Of a stretch of 64,000 nucleotides of DNA, positions 7,949 to 17,199 are shown piece by piece. Positions within the stretch are counted from its first letter, which is position 1, and the number at the start of each line of letters is the position of its first letter. Source of the stretch: Bacillota bacterium (lineage in GTDB: Bacteria > Bacillota > Clostridia > Lachnospirales > Lachnospiraceae); assembly GCA_023391695.1 (NCBI GenBank), contig JAEWAK010000009.1, forward strand, positions 38,622-102,621, written 5' to 3'. A program made the position numbers and the translations under genes. The notes below the pieces were generated by a model. It was not told the origin of the DNA. It was given only the letters and a program-made list of their open reading frames with translations, and did not search any database.

Positions 7949-10144
7949 TTAATAGGTTAAGGAATAGCTATTATTGTTATCTATCCATTTATCCTGAGCC
8001 GGAACAGCAGTATCTTTATTCTTAGTTGAAGTTAATATTACACCCATTTCACCGGCAACAAGAAATTTCTTTCCGTCCCAAAGAGCCGTGGTTAGCGTCT
8101 GACTGGTTGCTTTCACAGATTTTGTGTAATCAATGCCATTGACAGAGGAATACAGATTCCCTTTATAATCAATAGCGATATAGGTCTTGTTACCGTATGT
8201 TCCATATTCGTAATAGTTATCTTTCCCGTCTTTTAGCTTCCAGGTTTTCCCGTCACCGGAAAATGCTACTGTATATTCACCGTCATAGTTATCACCGGAC
8301 GGATAGAGTTCTCCTCCGATAGTTACAAACTGCCTGCCGTTCCATACAACGCTTGCCGCAGCCAGATAATACTTCTTCCCATCTTTATTAATCTCTGCTT
8401 TCGTCCATTTTTTGCAGTCTGAGGAAATATATAAAGCATTTTCACTGGTTTTTTCGTCAAAATCACCTTTTTGCCCAATATATATTTTCCCGTTATAGGT
8501 AATATTTTTTAGCTTTATATTAGTTACGAAATAACCATTCCATGTCTTACCGTCTTTTGAGGTTATAATACCATTTTCCGTAAACACAAAGTATCGGTCC
8601 TTTATATATTTGGCACCATATATGTAATTAAACTTTTTAGGGAAATTCATTTTAGTCCAGCTGCCCGGCTTATCCGAATAGTAATAAAAGGAATCATTCA
8701 CAGAAAACCAATATCCCCTGGTCTGGCATATTGCTATTGCAGTATCTTTGTGTGATGCAATTCCCTGCCAGTTCAGGATTTCGGTGACATCCGGAAGCTC
8801 TACCTGTTTCCAGTTATATCCGGTGGAAGACTCCCATATGGTATTATTTTCACCATGGGCTAAATACCTGCTGCCGCCATCATAAGTGATATTTTGAAAA
8901 TCCACCGCAGGACGGGTACGGGCTATTGTTCCTGTCTTTAAATCCGCCGATACAAGTATTGTTCCATTATTGCCTACTTCAATATATTGCTCGCCATCAT
9001 ATATTATCTTCTGAATATTAGCTTTGGCTCCTGACCAGTCACTAGAAACAAAAGGTATAAAAGTTACATCCCATATTTCATTTATCTTTTCCCAGTTGGT
9101 TCCGCTCTTAGAAGTAAGGATCATGCCATTAAGACCTGCAATAACATATTGCTTTCCGTCCCATAATACACTGTACATAATGAGATCTGAGAATCCATTG
9201 GGTTTGCCATAGGTATCATCATCTTCAGAAACCCCTGATCCTAATACTTTTTTATTAATAACAGCTTTCCATTTCACCCCGTCTGCAGAGGTATAGATTG
9301 TGCCTGTCCGGGCAGATACATTTCCATCCCAGCCGATAGTCATATACTTACCATTACTGTATATAATATCCGTAAAATTGCCTCTGATTTTAGGGGTGGT
9401 GGTCTTCCATTTTGCTAAGTCGGTTGAGGAAGATACTGATTCTTCTGAAATGGCAGTATATTTATTTCCTGTATAAATAATTTTTTCCCAATCCGGAACT
9501 TCTGAATACTTTGCAGTCCACTTTTTCCCATCCTTAGAGGTTAAAATAAAATTACTTGATAAATGATAGGTAGGTAAAGTGTATGAATACTGCCCTTTCT
9601 TTAAACTTCCCGTATTAACTTCCCACCGGGCAATCGCTACATATTTCTTTCCATCCCAAAGAATATCTTTAAATTGGAGCTGGGACTGCTTTGTCTTTGC
9701 CGACCAGTTTATTTTATAGCTTTTTTCTATATAAGTTCTTGTTTTACCGGTTATTTGCTCATAGTTATATGCCTTGCTAAAGCTGACACTTCCCTTTGCC
9801 CAGGACTTTCCATCCACAGAATGAATTATTATGCCATTATTGCCGACTGCTACAAATTGTTTTCCATTCGTCGCTATGGCGTTTAAGTTCTCTGTTGTTT
9901 GTAAAGGTATGGTTTCCCACAATTTTGCATCCTCAGATCTTACTACAGCACCGTCATCCCCTACAACCACATAGATTTTATCCTTACTATAGGTTACATC
10001 ATAATAATTGTTACTTTGTGATTCCCTGGTGGTTTTCGCCCAGGTCATATTCTTTCCTGAAGTGGCTGCCAGTACTGTTGCCGGATTTGTCGTTCCTGCA
10101 ACCAATGCGAATAGTAATACGGTTACTACTAATTTCTTAAACAA
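7949..10144 (-). CDS. Secreted repeat protein, probable beta-propeller
   Basis: Exported protein of 731 residues with a clear signal peptide (KK then a hydrophobic core, likely cleaved after VLAA around residue 27). The rest consists of about ten repeats of 45-70 residues built on a pattern like WDGKxYVxVG-xxGxIxxSxDGxxW (for example WDGKQYVIAGLNG, YDGEQYIEVGNNG, WDGKKFLVAGEMG). This is the signature of BNR/YVTN-like propeller blades. No cell-wall anchor or catalytic domain is visible, so a binding or sensing role outside the cell is the best guess. The start is TTG at 10144, fixed by AGGGGG 8 nt upstream and by the signal peptide. No close functional homologue is recognised. Confidence 0.8.
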   Translation of the reverse strand: MFKKLVVTVLLFALVAGTTNPATVLAATSGKNMTWAKTTRESQSNNYYDVTYSKDKIYVVVGDDGAVVRSEDAKLWETIPLQTTENLNAIATNGKQFVAVGNNGIIIHSVDGKSWAKGSVSFSKAYNYEQITGKTRTYIEKSYKINWSAKTKQSQLQFKDILWDGKKYVAIARWEVNTGSLKKGQYSYTLPTYHLSSNFILTSKDGKKWTAKYSEVPDWEKIIYTGNKYTAISEESVSSSTDLAKWKTTTPKIRGNFTDIIYSNGKYMTIGWDGNVSARTGTIYTSADGVKWKAVINKKVLGSGVSEDDDTYGKPNGFSDLIMYSVLWDGKQYVIAGLNGMILTSKSGTNWEKINEIWDVTFIPFVSSDWSGAKANIQKIIYDGEQYIEVGNNGTILVSADLKTGTIARTRPAVDFQNITYDGGSRYLAHGENNTIWESSTGYNWKQVELPDVTEILNWQGIASHKDTAIAICQTRGYWFSVNDSFYYYSDKPGSWTKMNFPKKFNYIYGAKYIKDRYFVFTENGIITSKDGKTWNGYFVTNIKLKNITYNGKIYIGQKGDFDEKTSENALYISSDCKKWTKAEINKDGKKYYLAAASVVWNGRQFVTIGGELYPSGDNYDGEYTVAFSGDGKTWKLKDGKDNYYEYGTYGNKTYIAIDYKGNLYSSVNGIDYTKSVKATSQTLTTALWDGKKFLVAGEMGVILTSTKNKDTAVPAQDKWIDNNNSYSLTY

Positions 10145-10405
10145 AGTTTCTACCCCCTGGTTATCTTAATAATTCTAAATATTTACATGACATGCAGATA
10201 TATCTAATTATATGATAATAGAAAGTAATATACAATCAAAAGATGTAGAATCGTGTCAAATTTCAGGAGATTTTTGTGATCAAAAATTCTCTGTCTTAAC
10301 ATGGCTATAGCCCTTTTCTCTCCAGTCGTCAATTAATGACAGAAAGTGTTTCTCAAAAAACATGAAGAAACTTAATTGTTTACAATGCTTATTTATGATA
10401 ATAAG

Positions 10406-11008
10406 TTATAACTTTTGGGCTAAGTAAAGAACACATAAATAGGGACGTTCAATGATACCGTTATGCTTGTTTGCCAATTGTGTTAACTCACGCTTAGCCG
10501 ACAGCTTTTCCTCGTCTGATTTTTGAAGAAACCTATTTCCCGTAAGAGCAAAACCATAATACTCATCTGCTGTATAATTTTGTTTCCAAAGAGAACGAAT
10601 AACCTTAGGCTTTGAAAACAAACCACTTTCTTCTATGCCCGCCGCAATAGTATTTATCCGCTTTTCACATCCATCGTTTGTAATGAAGTCCGCTAACCCA
10701 CCATATTTATTTGAAATAGCAACAAGTTCACAATCTAATTCATTGTCATAAGTGATGTACATATTCCAAAATGGTGCTAAATAACCTCCAGTTTTTAATA
10801 CACTTGCACACTTTTCATAACCAATAGGTTGTGGAACCCAATGGAATGCCTGTGCGGAAAAAATGACATCAAAATATTCCATGGATGTTTGATATTCTTC
10901 AAAACGTGCCTTAACAAATGTAAAATTCTCTGTTTTTATACTATTTCTTAATAATTCTATTATTTTTTCGTTGTTGATTCCAATTGTATTACAGATATCA
11001 ATATTCAC
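10406..11008 (-). pseudogene. Class I SAM-dependent methyltransferase, 5'-truncated
   Basis: The 200-residue frame matches the middle and end of small-molecule methyltransferases: a post-I acidic region, FDVIFSAQAFHWV (motif II/IV region), then VLKTGGYLAPFW (motif III). The N-terminal 40-60 residues carrying motif I (the glycine-rich GxGxG SAM loop) are absent. The frame begins inside the 3' end of the Fic remnant and overlaps it by 11 nt, so the two seem joined by a deletion. Without motif I it should not bind SAM. No ribosome site precedes its first ATG. The substrate cannot be inferred. Confidence 0.65.
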
Positions 11009-11567
11009 TTACAGAAGATAATGCCCTAAACATCAATTCTTCTATCATTTTATAATCCAATAAAAATGACATTGCACTGGCTTCTAGCATTTCATCTCTG
11101 CTGATTTTCAAATAATCCAATTGATACCCTAAAGAAAATGCTAAATGCTCAATAAACATTCTCTGGGTTCTTCCATTCCCTTCTCGAAATGGGTGAATTG
11201 AATTAATCTCACCGAGATAATATGCAAGCCTTTTCGCTACTTCTTGTTTATCTTTGCAATTTTTTAAAAAATTTTCTTTTCGTAACTTTTTGAAAATATC
11301 ATCCATCTGTTCTTGGATATACTCATATACACAAAATTAATTTCCTTTTGAGATATTTACTATCCTCACTTTACCCGCCCACTCATAAATATCACCAAAA
11401 AAAACCGATGTATTTTTTTTAAATGATTAAAGTCAAAATCACCATCTATCCTATTAATTAATGCCTGTGATGTACGAATGTATATCCAATTTATTCCTTA
11501 AAACAAAAGAATTTGGATAACAGTAGTAACTATCCTGTTCATATATATAATTATAATTCTTTTCCAT
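10998..11567 (-). pseudogene. Fic-domain protein (AMPylator toxin), degraded
   Basis: Remnant of a Fic toxin. The ATG at 11567 starts MEKNYNYIYEQDSYYCYP, the usual Fic N-terminus. The frame is then lost, recovered in another frame as GDFDFNHLKKIHRF, shifted again at a run of eight T near 11400, continues FGDIYEWAGKVR, and hits an in-frame TAA near 11342. The last 102 codons are intact and include the complete active-site motif HPFREGNGR with its catalytic histidine. There are thus at least two frameshifts, one stop, and probably a small deletion. It lies 2 nt after a complete VbhA-like antitoxin gene, the normal operon order for Fic toxin-antitoxin pairs. Confidence 0.85.
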
Positions 11568-11569
11568 AA

Positions 11570-11743
11570 TTAAATTTTCTTCGTATGTTGATACTTAAAA
11601 ATCAACTCATTAACAGCATCTTGAAAAGCTATTTTTCCATCTAAGCATTCTCGCATACGTTTTCTATCTGATTCTGATAGCAGCATATCTTCCATACTCA
11701 TTGTTGCATTCACATTCTCTATAATTCTATCTAATAGATTCAT
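11570..11743 (-). CDS. VbhA-like Fic antitoxin (57 aa)
   Basis: Small intact gene upstream of the ruined Fic gene. The 57-residue product carries TMSMED at residues 14-19, which fits the Fic inhibition motif (S/T)xxxE(G/N), with D in the last place. It is followed by the family tail ECLDGKIAFQDAVNELI. In the VbhA/VbhT family this helix inserts a glutamate into the Fic active site and blocks AMPylation. AGAGG lies 5 nt before the ATG, and a TATAAT box is about 35 nt further up. The stop is 2 nt before the Fic start. Survival of the antitoxin with a dead toxin suggests recent toxin loss, or protection against a related toxin elsewhere. Confidence 0.75.
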   Translation of the reverse strand: MNLLDRIIENVNATMSMEDMLLSESDRKRMRECLDGKIAFQDAVNELIFKYQHTKKI

Positions 11744-12111
11744 ATATACCTCTACTTTCTTACCACTAGTTTGATAATACTATTATAACATTTTTACCTG
11801 TATTTATAAATCAATAATTCTTTAGCTAATTTATGCTCAACTGATGAATAATTTATTCCTGATACTTTTATAGTCAATCTCTTTTTCTAACAATATTTCA
11901 TGTTACATAATAGTTGGAATATCTTTAATAACCTGTTGGCTGAAAACCTGTGATACTGTCCGTCACTTTGGTACCGGAACCGGAATAGTGGGGGCATCAT
12001 AAGGCGCGGGTGTAAATATTGCAAGCCGTATCCGTGATTATCAGAGGATTAAATACGGAGAGATTAAGTGGTAAAATAAAAATAAAAATCTAATAATAAT
12101 TAAATTAAGTA
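11744..12111. other. AT-rich intergenic region with a gene remnant
   Basis: It holds the antitoxin promoter area (TATAAT on the minus strand near 11780) and AT-rich sequence. On the plus strand at about 11959-12074 lies a broken glycine-rich frame (HFGTGTGIVGAS, stop, GAGVNIASRIRDYQ) ending in a stop at 12074. That looks like the tail of a lost gene. Nothing else is recognised. Confidence 0.35.
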
Positions 12112-12140
12112 TTGCTTTTTGGTTTAATCCTTGTTATAAT
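12112..12140 (+). promoter_or_regulatory. Promoter of tRNA-Leu(AAG)
   Basis: TTGCTT - 17 nt - TATAAT, about 113 nt before the tRNA. A small CCGGT/ACCGG hairpin lies in the leader. Confidence 0.6.
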
Positions 12141-12253
12141 ATAATTCGTTCGCTGGAAAGCATCCGGTGAGTGAACCGGCTTTATTTCATATATTATAAA
12201 CTATAATTAATATGTTTTATTTATGAAGTATTGGTCGATTATATCATTTTTTT

Positions 12254-12338
12254 GCAGTCGTGGCGGAATTGGCATACGCGCTAGACTAAGGATCTAGTGA
12301 GCATTGCGCTCGTACGGGTTCAAGTCCCGTCGACTGCA
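12254..12338 (+). tRNA. tRNA-Leu (anticodon AAG)
   Basis: Type II tRNA with a long variable arm. The acceptor stem is GCAGTCG/CGACTGC with discriminator A. The anticodon stem CTAGA/TCTAG encloses a loop reading AAG at positions 34-36, and the T-arm contains GGTTCAAGTCC. The CCA end is not encoded. A34 would need deamination to inosine to read more than CUU. Confidence 0.95.
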
Positions 12339-12365
12339 GTATAAAGCGAGAGAATCGCTCGCATG

Positions 12366-12403
12366 AAAAAAGGAATCAAACTTTCTGGTTTGGTTCTTTT
12401 TTG
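12366..12403 (+). terminator. Terminator after tRNA-Leu(AAG)
   Basis: GAATCAAAC / GTTTGGTTC stem (one G-T pair, 6-nt loop) followed by six T. Confidence 0.75.
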
Positions 12404-12693
12404 TTTAGGCAATAGTCGGCAGAAGCTATAGTAAAAACCCGCAAAAGGTTGTTCTGGCTAAAAAGAAGTTAATGAATATTTAAAAGCCGAGATAGCATAC
12501 TTGGTTAGAAAAGTATTATCTAAAGCAGGAATTTTTGCAGTCTGGAGATATTATAAAGTTTTTAGAAATCAAACCGGATTAAAGATAATTAGAGAAGGAT
12601 ATGGAAGCTACCGATGAAATGGAAATATTAAGTAAAACACTTTGCCCGGTAACTATTTAATCCCCATGGATATGATTTTATCCAATAAAAAAA

Positions 12694-12765
12694 CTCCCCG
12701 AGTTGGGCTCGAACCAACAACCCCACGGTTAACAGCCGTGTGCTCTACCATTGAGCTATCGAGGA
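12694..12765 (-). tRNA. tRNA-Asn (anticodon GTT)
   Basis: Complete 72-nt cloverleaf on the minus strand. The acceptor is TCCTCGA/TCGGGGA, discriminator G. The anticodon loop is CTGTTAA with GTT, and the T-loop is GGTTCGAGCCC. It lies opposite in orientation to the nearby tRNA-Leu. Confidence 0.95.
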
Positions 12766-12878
12766 ATATATTTGTAATTTTAATACTGTCCCTCGCTGAA
12801 GTCAAGTACTATTTATGGGAAATAACTAAATTATTACGGGACAAATTGATGTAAATTTCAAGGAATTTATTAACCTTT

Positions 12879-12923
12879 AAAAAGAAGTCTGACTCCACCG
12901 CTCCAGAAGGGAGTCAGACTTAA
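12879..12923 (-). terminator. Terminator of the deglycase operon
   Basis: AAGTCTGACTCC / GGAGTCAGACTT, a 12-bp perfect stem followed on the minus strand by CTTTTT. It lies 150 nt after the last gene of the operon. A second hairpin (CCGGAT...ATCCGG) is located at about 12962-13005. Confidence 0.7.
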
Positions 12924-13011
12924 TCTTTCAGCGAAGGCCGGGTTCTACCCCAGTACCAACTCCGGATGAACAGTTCTATAATATGACTGTTTTCATGCTT
13001 ATCCGGAACCG

Positions 13012-13077
13012 CTTTGTATTTATAATTTTTGTATTTATAATTTTTGTATTTATAATTACTTTTTGAATTTATAATTA
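13012..13077. repeat. Short tandem repeat at the 3' end of the cupin gene
   Basis: Four imperfect head-to-tail copies of a 17-bp unit (TTTTTGTATTTATAATT), the last reaching the cupin stop codon. Probably slippage-generated. Confidence 0.75.
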
Positions 13078-13488
13078 CTTATTAAATATTTCCGCTGCCT
13101 TATTTCTCACTGCTGTCAACTCCGAATCCGTCATTTCACAAAATTCGCTGTTCTCCATGGAGGTCCCTGCGTCCTGGACATACATCATTTTCGTGTCCTT
13201 CCGGGTAATGGAGTAAAACCAGGTTTCTTTTGGCACATTATAGACTTTACCGATTTCCATTTCAATCAGCTCAATCTCAAATTTACCATCCTTCCGGTCT
13301 GCGGCCAGAAGAATCGCTTTTCCCTTTACCAGGATAAACTGTTCGTCGGTTTCATGATGAACCTCCAGATGATGGATCCCTTCGATATCATTATCCGGTT
13401 TCCAGTTCTTAATACATAAAACCCAGTTTTTGTTGTTGTATATGCATTTAATTCCTTCCCCGTCATGGGAATATACATCTGCCTTCAT
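13075..13488 (-). CDS. Cupin-fold protein, last gene of the deglycase operon
   Basis: A 137-residue single-domain protein. HHLEVHHETDEQFILVKG is the first cupin motif, with histidines and a glutamate placed for metal binding, and GKVYNVPKETWFYSI is the second. It resembles the cupin ending the second sugar operon at 26624-26965, so both carbohydrate operons finish with a cupin of this type. It may bind or epimerise a sugar or sugar-amine product, but no activity is established. It begins at an ATG 41 nt after the carrier's stop, with GGAAGG in front. Same operon as the carrier, kinase and deglycase. Confidence 0.8.
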   Translation of the reverse strand: MKADVYSHDGEGIKCIYNNKNWVLCIKNWKPDNDIEGIHHLEVHHETDEQFILVKGKAILLAADRKDGKFEIELIEMEIGKVYNVPKETWFYSITRKDTKMMYVQDAGTSMENSEFCEMTDSELTAVRNKAAEIFNK

Positions 13489-13529
13489 TTTATATTGCCT
13501 TCCTTTCCCAATAGTAGTGATACATCCTC

Positions 13530-14846
13530 TTATAGCAGAATCCTGCCGATTAAAGTAGCCGCTATTACGGAAACAATAATATTAATCATCCCGGGTATCA
13601 TAAAGCTGTGATTTAATACATATTTACCGATTTTAGTAGTCCCTGCCGTGTCAAAAGATATGGCAGCCAGACACTGGGCGGACACCGGTAAAAAGAAGTT
13701 GGCATTTACGGCCATCCAGGCCCCGATTATGATGTAAGCCGGTAATCCCAACGCGGTGGCAATGGGTATCATGATTAAGGTAGTGGAACCCTGGCTTGTG
13801 ATCAGTGCCGCCACGATAAACATGATGACCGCAAGCATCCAGGGATAATTATTAACGATAGTGGCTACATGCTCCTGTATAAAGGTTGTTTGGCCGGATA
13901 TAAAGGTATTGCTCATCCATGCTAAGCCAAAAGCACATACTATAGCCAGTGCTCCCGCCCTGAATATAGTCCCGTTCAGTATCGATTCAATTGCCGGACG
14001 GCAGAAAAGAATAATCAATGTAGCACATATTAACATAATGATTTCAATGGTATTGGCCATTGAAAGATTGGTAACTGCCCCATCCACTTCCCAGGAAGGA
14101 CGCAGGTTCTTAAACAGACCCATAATGACAATTGCGAATACACCCATTAGAAATATAATAACAGACCTTTTTGCCGCTTTTGAAGTTTCTTTATTATCAG
14201 CTGACCGATCCGGTTTCACAATTAAGCCTTCTGCCAGCCTGCGCTGGTATTCCGGATCCTGGGCAAGTTCTTTCCCCATACGCATTGTGCTTACCGCACT
14301 TACAATGACCCCCAAAAGTGTTGCCGGTACACAGATAGCCAGGATCGATCCGAAATTTACTCCCAAAGGTGCCATAAATCCAATCATGGCTGCAGTGGCT
14401 GCGGAAACCGGAGAACAGGTTATAGCCTGCTGGGATGCTATGATACTGTTTGAAATCGGTCTTTCGGGCCGGATATCATTATCAATTGCCAGTTCGTTGA
14501 TAATGGGCAGCAGGCTGTATACAACATGTCCCGTCCCTGCCAGAAAAGTAAACAGCCAGGCTACCACAGGTGCAATGACCGTAATATGTTTCGGTGATTT
14601 CCGAAGCATTTTTTCCGCAAGCAGGACAAGAAAATTAAGTCCTCCCGATGATTGCAGAGCCGAGGCCGCCAGTACAACTCCTAAAATGATTAACATTACG
14701 TCAATGGGCGGAGATGCCGGCTGGACATGGAAAAGAAACACAAAAATAGCAACTCCCACACCGCCAAGTAAACCCATAAACACATCCCCGATTTTAGCTC
14801 CAAAGAATATCAGAATAATGATGATTAACAGCTGAATCCAAAACAT
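13530..14846 (-). CDS. Dcu (DcuA/DcuB) family C4-dicarboxylate-type carrier
   Basis: Inner-membrane secondary carrier of 438 residues with about 10-12 hydrophobic helices. Family landmarks are plain: HVQPASPPIDVMLIIL near residue 40, FLAGTGHVVYSLLPII near 105, DIRPERPISNSI near 130, and the C-terminal GTTKIGKYVLNHSFMIPG, all close to E. coli DcuB. Dcu proteins exchange aspartate, fumarate, malate and succinate. Here the gene lies between a sugar-amine kinase/deglycase pair and a cupin, so the cargo is more likely an acidic Amadori compound such as fructose-aspartate. Strong ribosome site (GAGAGGG) before the ATG. Gap to the kinase gene 38 nt. Confidence 0.92.
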   Translation of the reverse strand: MFWIQLLIIIILIFFGAKIGDVFMGLLGGVGVAIFVFLFHVQPASPPIDVMLIILGVVLAASALQSSGGLNFLVLLAEKMLRKSPKHITVIAPVVAWLFTFLAGTGHVVYSLLPIINELAIDNDIRPERPISNSIIASQQAITCSPVSAATAAMIGFMAPLGVNFGSILAICVPATLLGVIVSAVSTMRMGKELAQDPEYQRRLAEGLIVKPDRSADNKETSKAAKRSVIIFLMGVFAIVIMGLFKNLRPSWEVDGAVTNLSMANTIEIIMLICATLIILFCRPAIESILNGTIFRAGALAIVCAFGLAWMSNTFISGQTTFIQEHVATIVNNYPWMLAVIMFIVAALITSQGSTTLIMIPIATALGLPAYIIIGAWMAVNANFFLPVSAQCLAAISFDTAGTTKIGKYVLNHSFMIPGMINIIVSVIAATLIGRILL

Positions 14847-14884
14847 AAAATACCCTCTCCTTCTTTTTCAATCCATCAAAATGA

Positions 14885-15751
14885 TTATGAAATTGCTGTT
14901 CCATGACCGAAAGCCCCGCTTATACGGCATATCCCAGCGGCAAATATTGCCCCTTTTTCCATACCCGCTTTTAATTTCTTTATCATCTCCTCATCATTGC
15001 CGGAAAATATCTTACCTTCCTTGGAGTTTCTTATCATCTCAACTAAAAAAGCCGTCAAATAAGAATCCCCTGCCCCCATTGTGTCCACCGTATCCGTCAA
15101 AACCGCCGGCTGGTACAGCCAATTGTCTTTATAAAGCGCGAAAGACCCTTTTTCCCCTACTGTACCCACAACAATTTCAGAACCGTATTTCTGTGCTTTT
15201 AACATTTCCCCTTTTCTTTCCTCTTCTGTTAAATTACTGCAGGAAAGGAAAGAAATATCCGTTTTGGAGCAGACCTGTTCCAGGTATTCATCATTCCAGC
15301 GGACGGAGAAATCAAAAGAAACAGGGCTTCCGCATGCTTTCAGACCTTCTAGGTCCTTCTCGATATAACTGTTTAAGCTGGTATGGATTACGGAAAATTT
15401 TTTTATATATTCATAATCCTTTTCCGTAAATTCCCACGGTTTTTCTTTTGCAATCCCTCCTTTGTTCGACCCGAGAAAGACCCGGTCGCCATGTTCCAGT
15501 GTCACCCGCGCATAACCATTTTCTCCTTCAAAAATCCTACTGCGGCTATGATCAATCCCTAACTCATCCAGGACTTTCTGTATATACGCGGCAACGGCAT
15601 CATTGCCAAATTTGCCGATATAGGCCGACTCCATACCGCACATTGCAGCGTAGGCACTAAAATTCAAAGCATTTCCGCCGGGGTACATAATTCCCTGATG
15701 GATATATTTATCTACAACATTATCCCCAATGCCGATAACCTTATATTTCAT
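14885..15751 (-). CDS. PfkB-family kinase, fructosamine 6-kinase type (FrlD/FraD-like)
   Basis: Cytoplasmic sugar kinase of 288 residues. The N-terminal IGDNVVDKY and GGNALNFSAYAA (residues about 25-36) match fructoselysine 6-kinase FrlD. The C-terminal PfkB signature DTMGAGDSYLTAFL (about 226-239) holds the catalytic aspartate and the anion hole. In the frl and fra pathways this enzyme phosphorylates C6 of the fructosyl group before the deglycase acts, and the neighbouring deglycase gene makes that role likely here. The distance to the deglycase gene upstream is 41 nt. The identity of the amine half of the substrate is not visible. Confidence 0.88.
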   Translation of the reverse strand: MKYKVIGIGDNVVDKYIHQGIMYPGGNALNFSAYAAMCGMESAYIGKFGNDAVAAYIQKVLDELGIDHSRSRIFEGENGYARVTLEHGDRVFLGSNKGGIAKEKPWEFTEKDYEYIKKFSVIHTSLNSYIEKDLEGLKACGSPVSFDFSVRWNDEYLEQVCSKTDISFLSCSNLTEEERKGEMLKAQKYGSEIVVGTVGEKGSFALYKDNWLYQPAVLTDTVDTMGAGDSYLTAFLVEMIRNSKEGKIFSGNDEEMIKKLKAGMEKGAIFAAGICRISGAFGHGTAIS

Positions 15752-15792
15752 ACAAATACCTCTCTATTATGCAGATCAAAATTTATTTGCTA

Positions 15793-16767
15793 TTAATATT
15801 CCACTTTCCACATATATCTGCGGGTCGTAAGAGGATGTTCCCTTTCCGCTGCCAGGGCTTTGTTATAAACCGGATAAACATTGTTAAATAAGGAGTGGTT
15901 GAAATAATCCACTACGGAGCTGTCAATGGTAGACAGGCCCAGATCTTTTGCATCCAATACTTCCACTCTCTTGGCATACCGGTTCAGAAAATTTAAAGAC
16001 CTTTCATCCAACGGTCTGGTACTTCCTTCCGATACCTGAATGACAAAGGGAATCTCCGCATCCGTAATTTCAAACGGCCCATGGAAATATTCCCCGGAAT
16101 GGATACTTGAGGAATTAATCCATTGCATTTCCATAAAGATACAGATACTTTCCATATAGGCTGCCCCATAACCTGCCCCGCTTGCCATGGTATAGATTAC
16201 GGAATCCTCTTTGTGTTCTTTGGCAAAAGTAAGTGCTCGTTTTTCCACATGTTTGCAGGCATTCTTAACGATACGGTCTATTTTGGCCGCCCCATCCAGG
16301 AATTTATCATAATTATCATAACCTTCCGTCTGATTTAATATTTCCACTGCCGTCATCAGGGCTACGATAGTTTTTTCCCCGGCAATATCCTTGTCATCAC
16401 CAAACGTATAATCTGCCACATAGTCTGCCTGTTCTGTAATAGGTGAATCCGGAACCCATGTTAATGCAATGACTGGAACTCCTGCGGCTTTGCCTATTTC
16501 TGCCGCCTTCACCGTCTCCGGAGTATTGCCTTTATGGGAAGCTACCACCAGTACTGAATTTTTTCCAAATGCTTTGGGCAGGTTATGCACAAATTCATTA
16601 CTGTTATAAAGACCTGTCTTGATTTCTATGGCCTCTTTCTCCAAAAATGTTTTTGCCGGATAAAAAGCACCGTAGGAACCGCCGCAGGCTACATAATAAA
16701 CCTGCTTAATGCCGCCGTCCTCTTTTTTATTCTCTATAATTTCTTCAATTATTTGTTTTATTTCCAT
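15793..16767 (-). CDS. SIS-domain 6-phosphofructosamine deglycase (FrlB/FraB-like)
   Basis: First gene of the operon. A tandem SIS-fold protein of 324 residues: the N-terminal YYVACGGSYGAFYPAKT and SHKGNTPETVKAAE bind phosphosugar. The C-terminal HSGEYFHGPFE is the motif shared by GlmS, FrlB and FraB, and the protein ends in RRYMWKVEY, like FrlB. FrlB and FraB split 6-phospho-fructosamines into glucose 6-phosphate and the free amine (lysine or aspartate). AAGGAG precedes the ATG. A strong promoter (16844-16872) and a palindrome lie directly upstream, facing a divergent GntR gene. Confidence 0.88.
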   Translation of the reverse strand: MEIKQIIEEIIENKKEDGGIKQVYYVACGGSYGAFYPAKTFLEKEAIEIKTGLYNSNEFVHNLPKAFGKNSVLVVASHKGNTPETVKAAEIGKAAGVPVIALTWVPDSPITEQADYVADYTFGDDKDIAGEKTIVALMTAVEILNQTEGYDNYDKFLDGAAKIDRIVKNACKHVEKRALTFAKEHKEDSVIYTMASGAGYGAAYMESICIFMEMQWINSSSIHSGEYFHGPFEITDAEIPFVIQVSEGSTRPLDERSLNFLNRYAKRVEVLDAKDLGLSTIDSSVVDYFNHSLFNNVYPVYNKALAAEREHPLTTRRYMWKVEY

Positions 16768-16807
16768 GCTGCATTCTCCTTGTATGATACATTTATATAT
16801 TTTTTAC

Positions 16808-16825
16808 TACATACCGGTATATGTA
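16808..16825. promoter_or_regulatory. Candidate GntR operator
   Basis: TACATA-CCGGTA-TATGTA, an 18-bp palindrome between the transcription start and ribosome site of the deglycase operon. Related TACAT/ATGTA half-sites recur at 16787 and inside the promoter spacer, as expected for a HutC-type GntR repressor. Confidence 0.5.
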
Positions 16826-16843
16826 TTGTTTTATTACACCATC

Positions 16844-16872
16844 ATAATAATACATTTAGATACATGTGTCAA
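16844..16872 (-). promoter_or_regulatory. Promoter of the deglycase operon
   Basis: TTGACA - 17 nt - TATTAT on the minus strand, a near-consensus sigma-A promoter. Confidence 0.75.
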
Positions 16873-17199
16873 GATATATTTGCTTTTTCACTATATATTT
16901 TTTATAAATCCAGTTTTATTTATTCATTTTACCTAAGGAAAGTCAGAATTGTATTTTATTGGATTTACTACATGTCCTAATAGATCCGGCTAATTTAACT
17001 ACTTTATATTAAACCTCTTACAAATGTATTATATTGTTATGTTAGGCTAATGCTACAATATAGTAATATTATATAATAGAATAAGTTACTATTTGTATCT
17101 GATTTCATTTAATCCCTATTTCTTTTTACAATTTTATGGATTTTTTTTGTTAAATGTTTTATATTAGAATATAACAAGTAATACAGTTCAAAGCTGTTA

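Noticed and set aside
12480..12650. About 55 open codons after the tRNA-Leu terminator (KAEIAYLVRKVLSKAGI...)
   Set aside because: A stop lies directly before it, there is no start codon or ribosome site, and no family is recognised; too weak even for a pseudogene call.
13861..14835. 324-codon frame on the plus strand
   Set aside because: Lies wholly antisense to the Dcu carrier; codon pattern and lack of motifs show it is a shadow.
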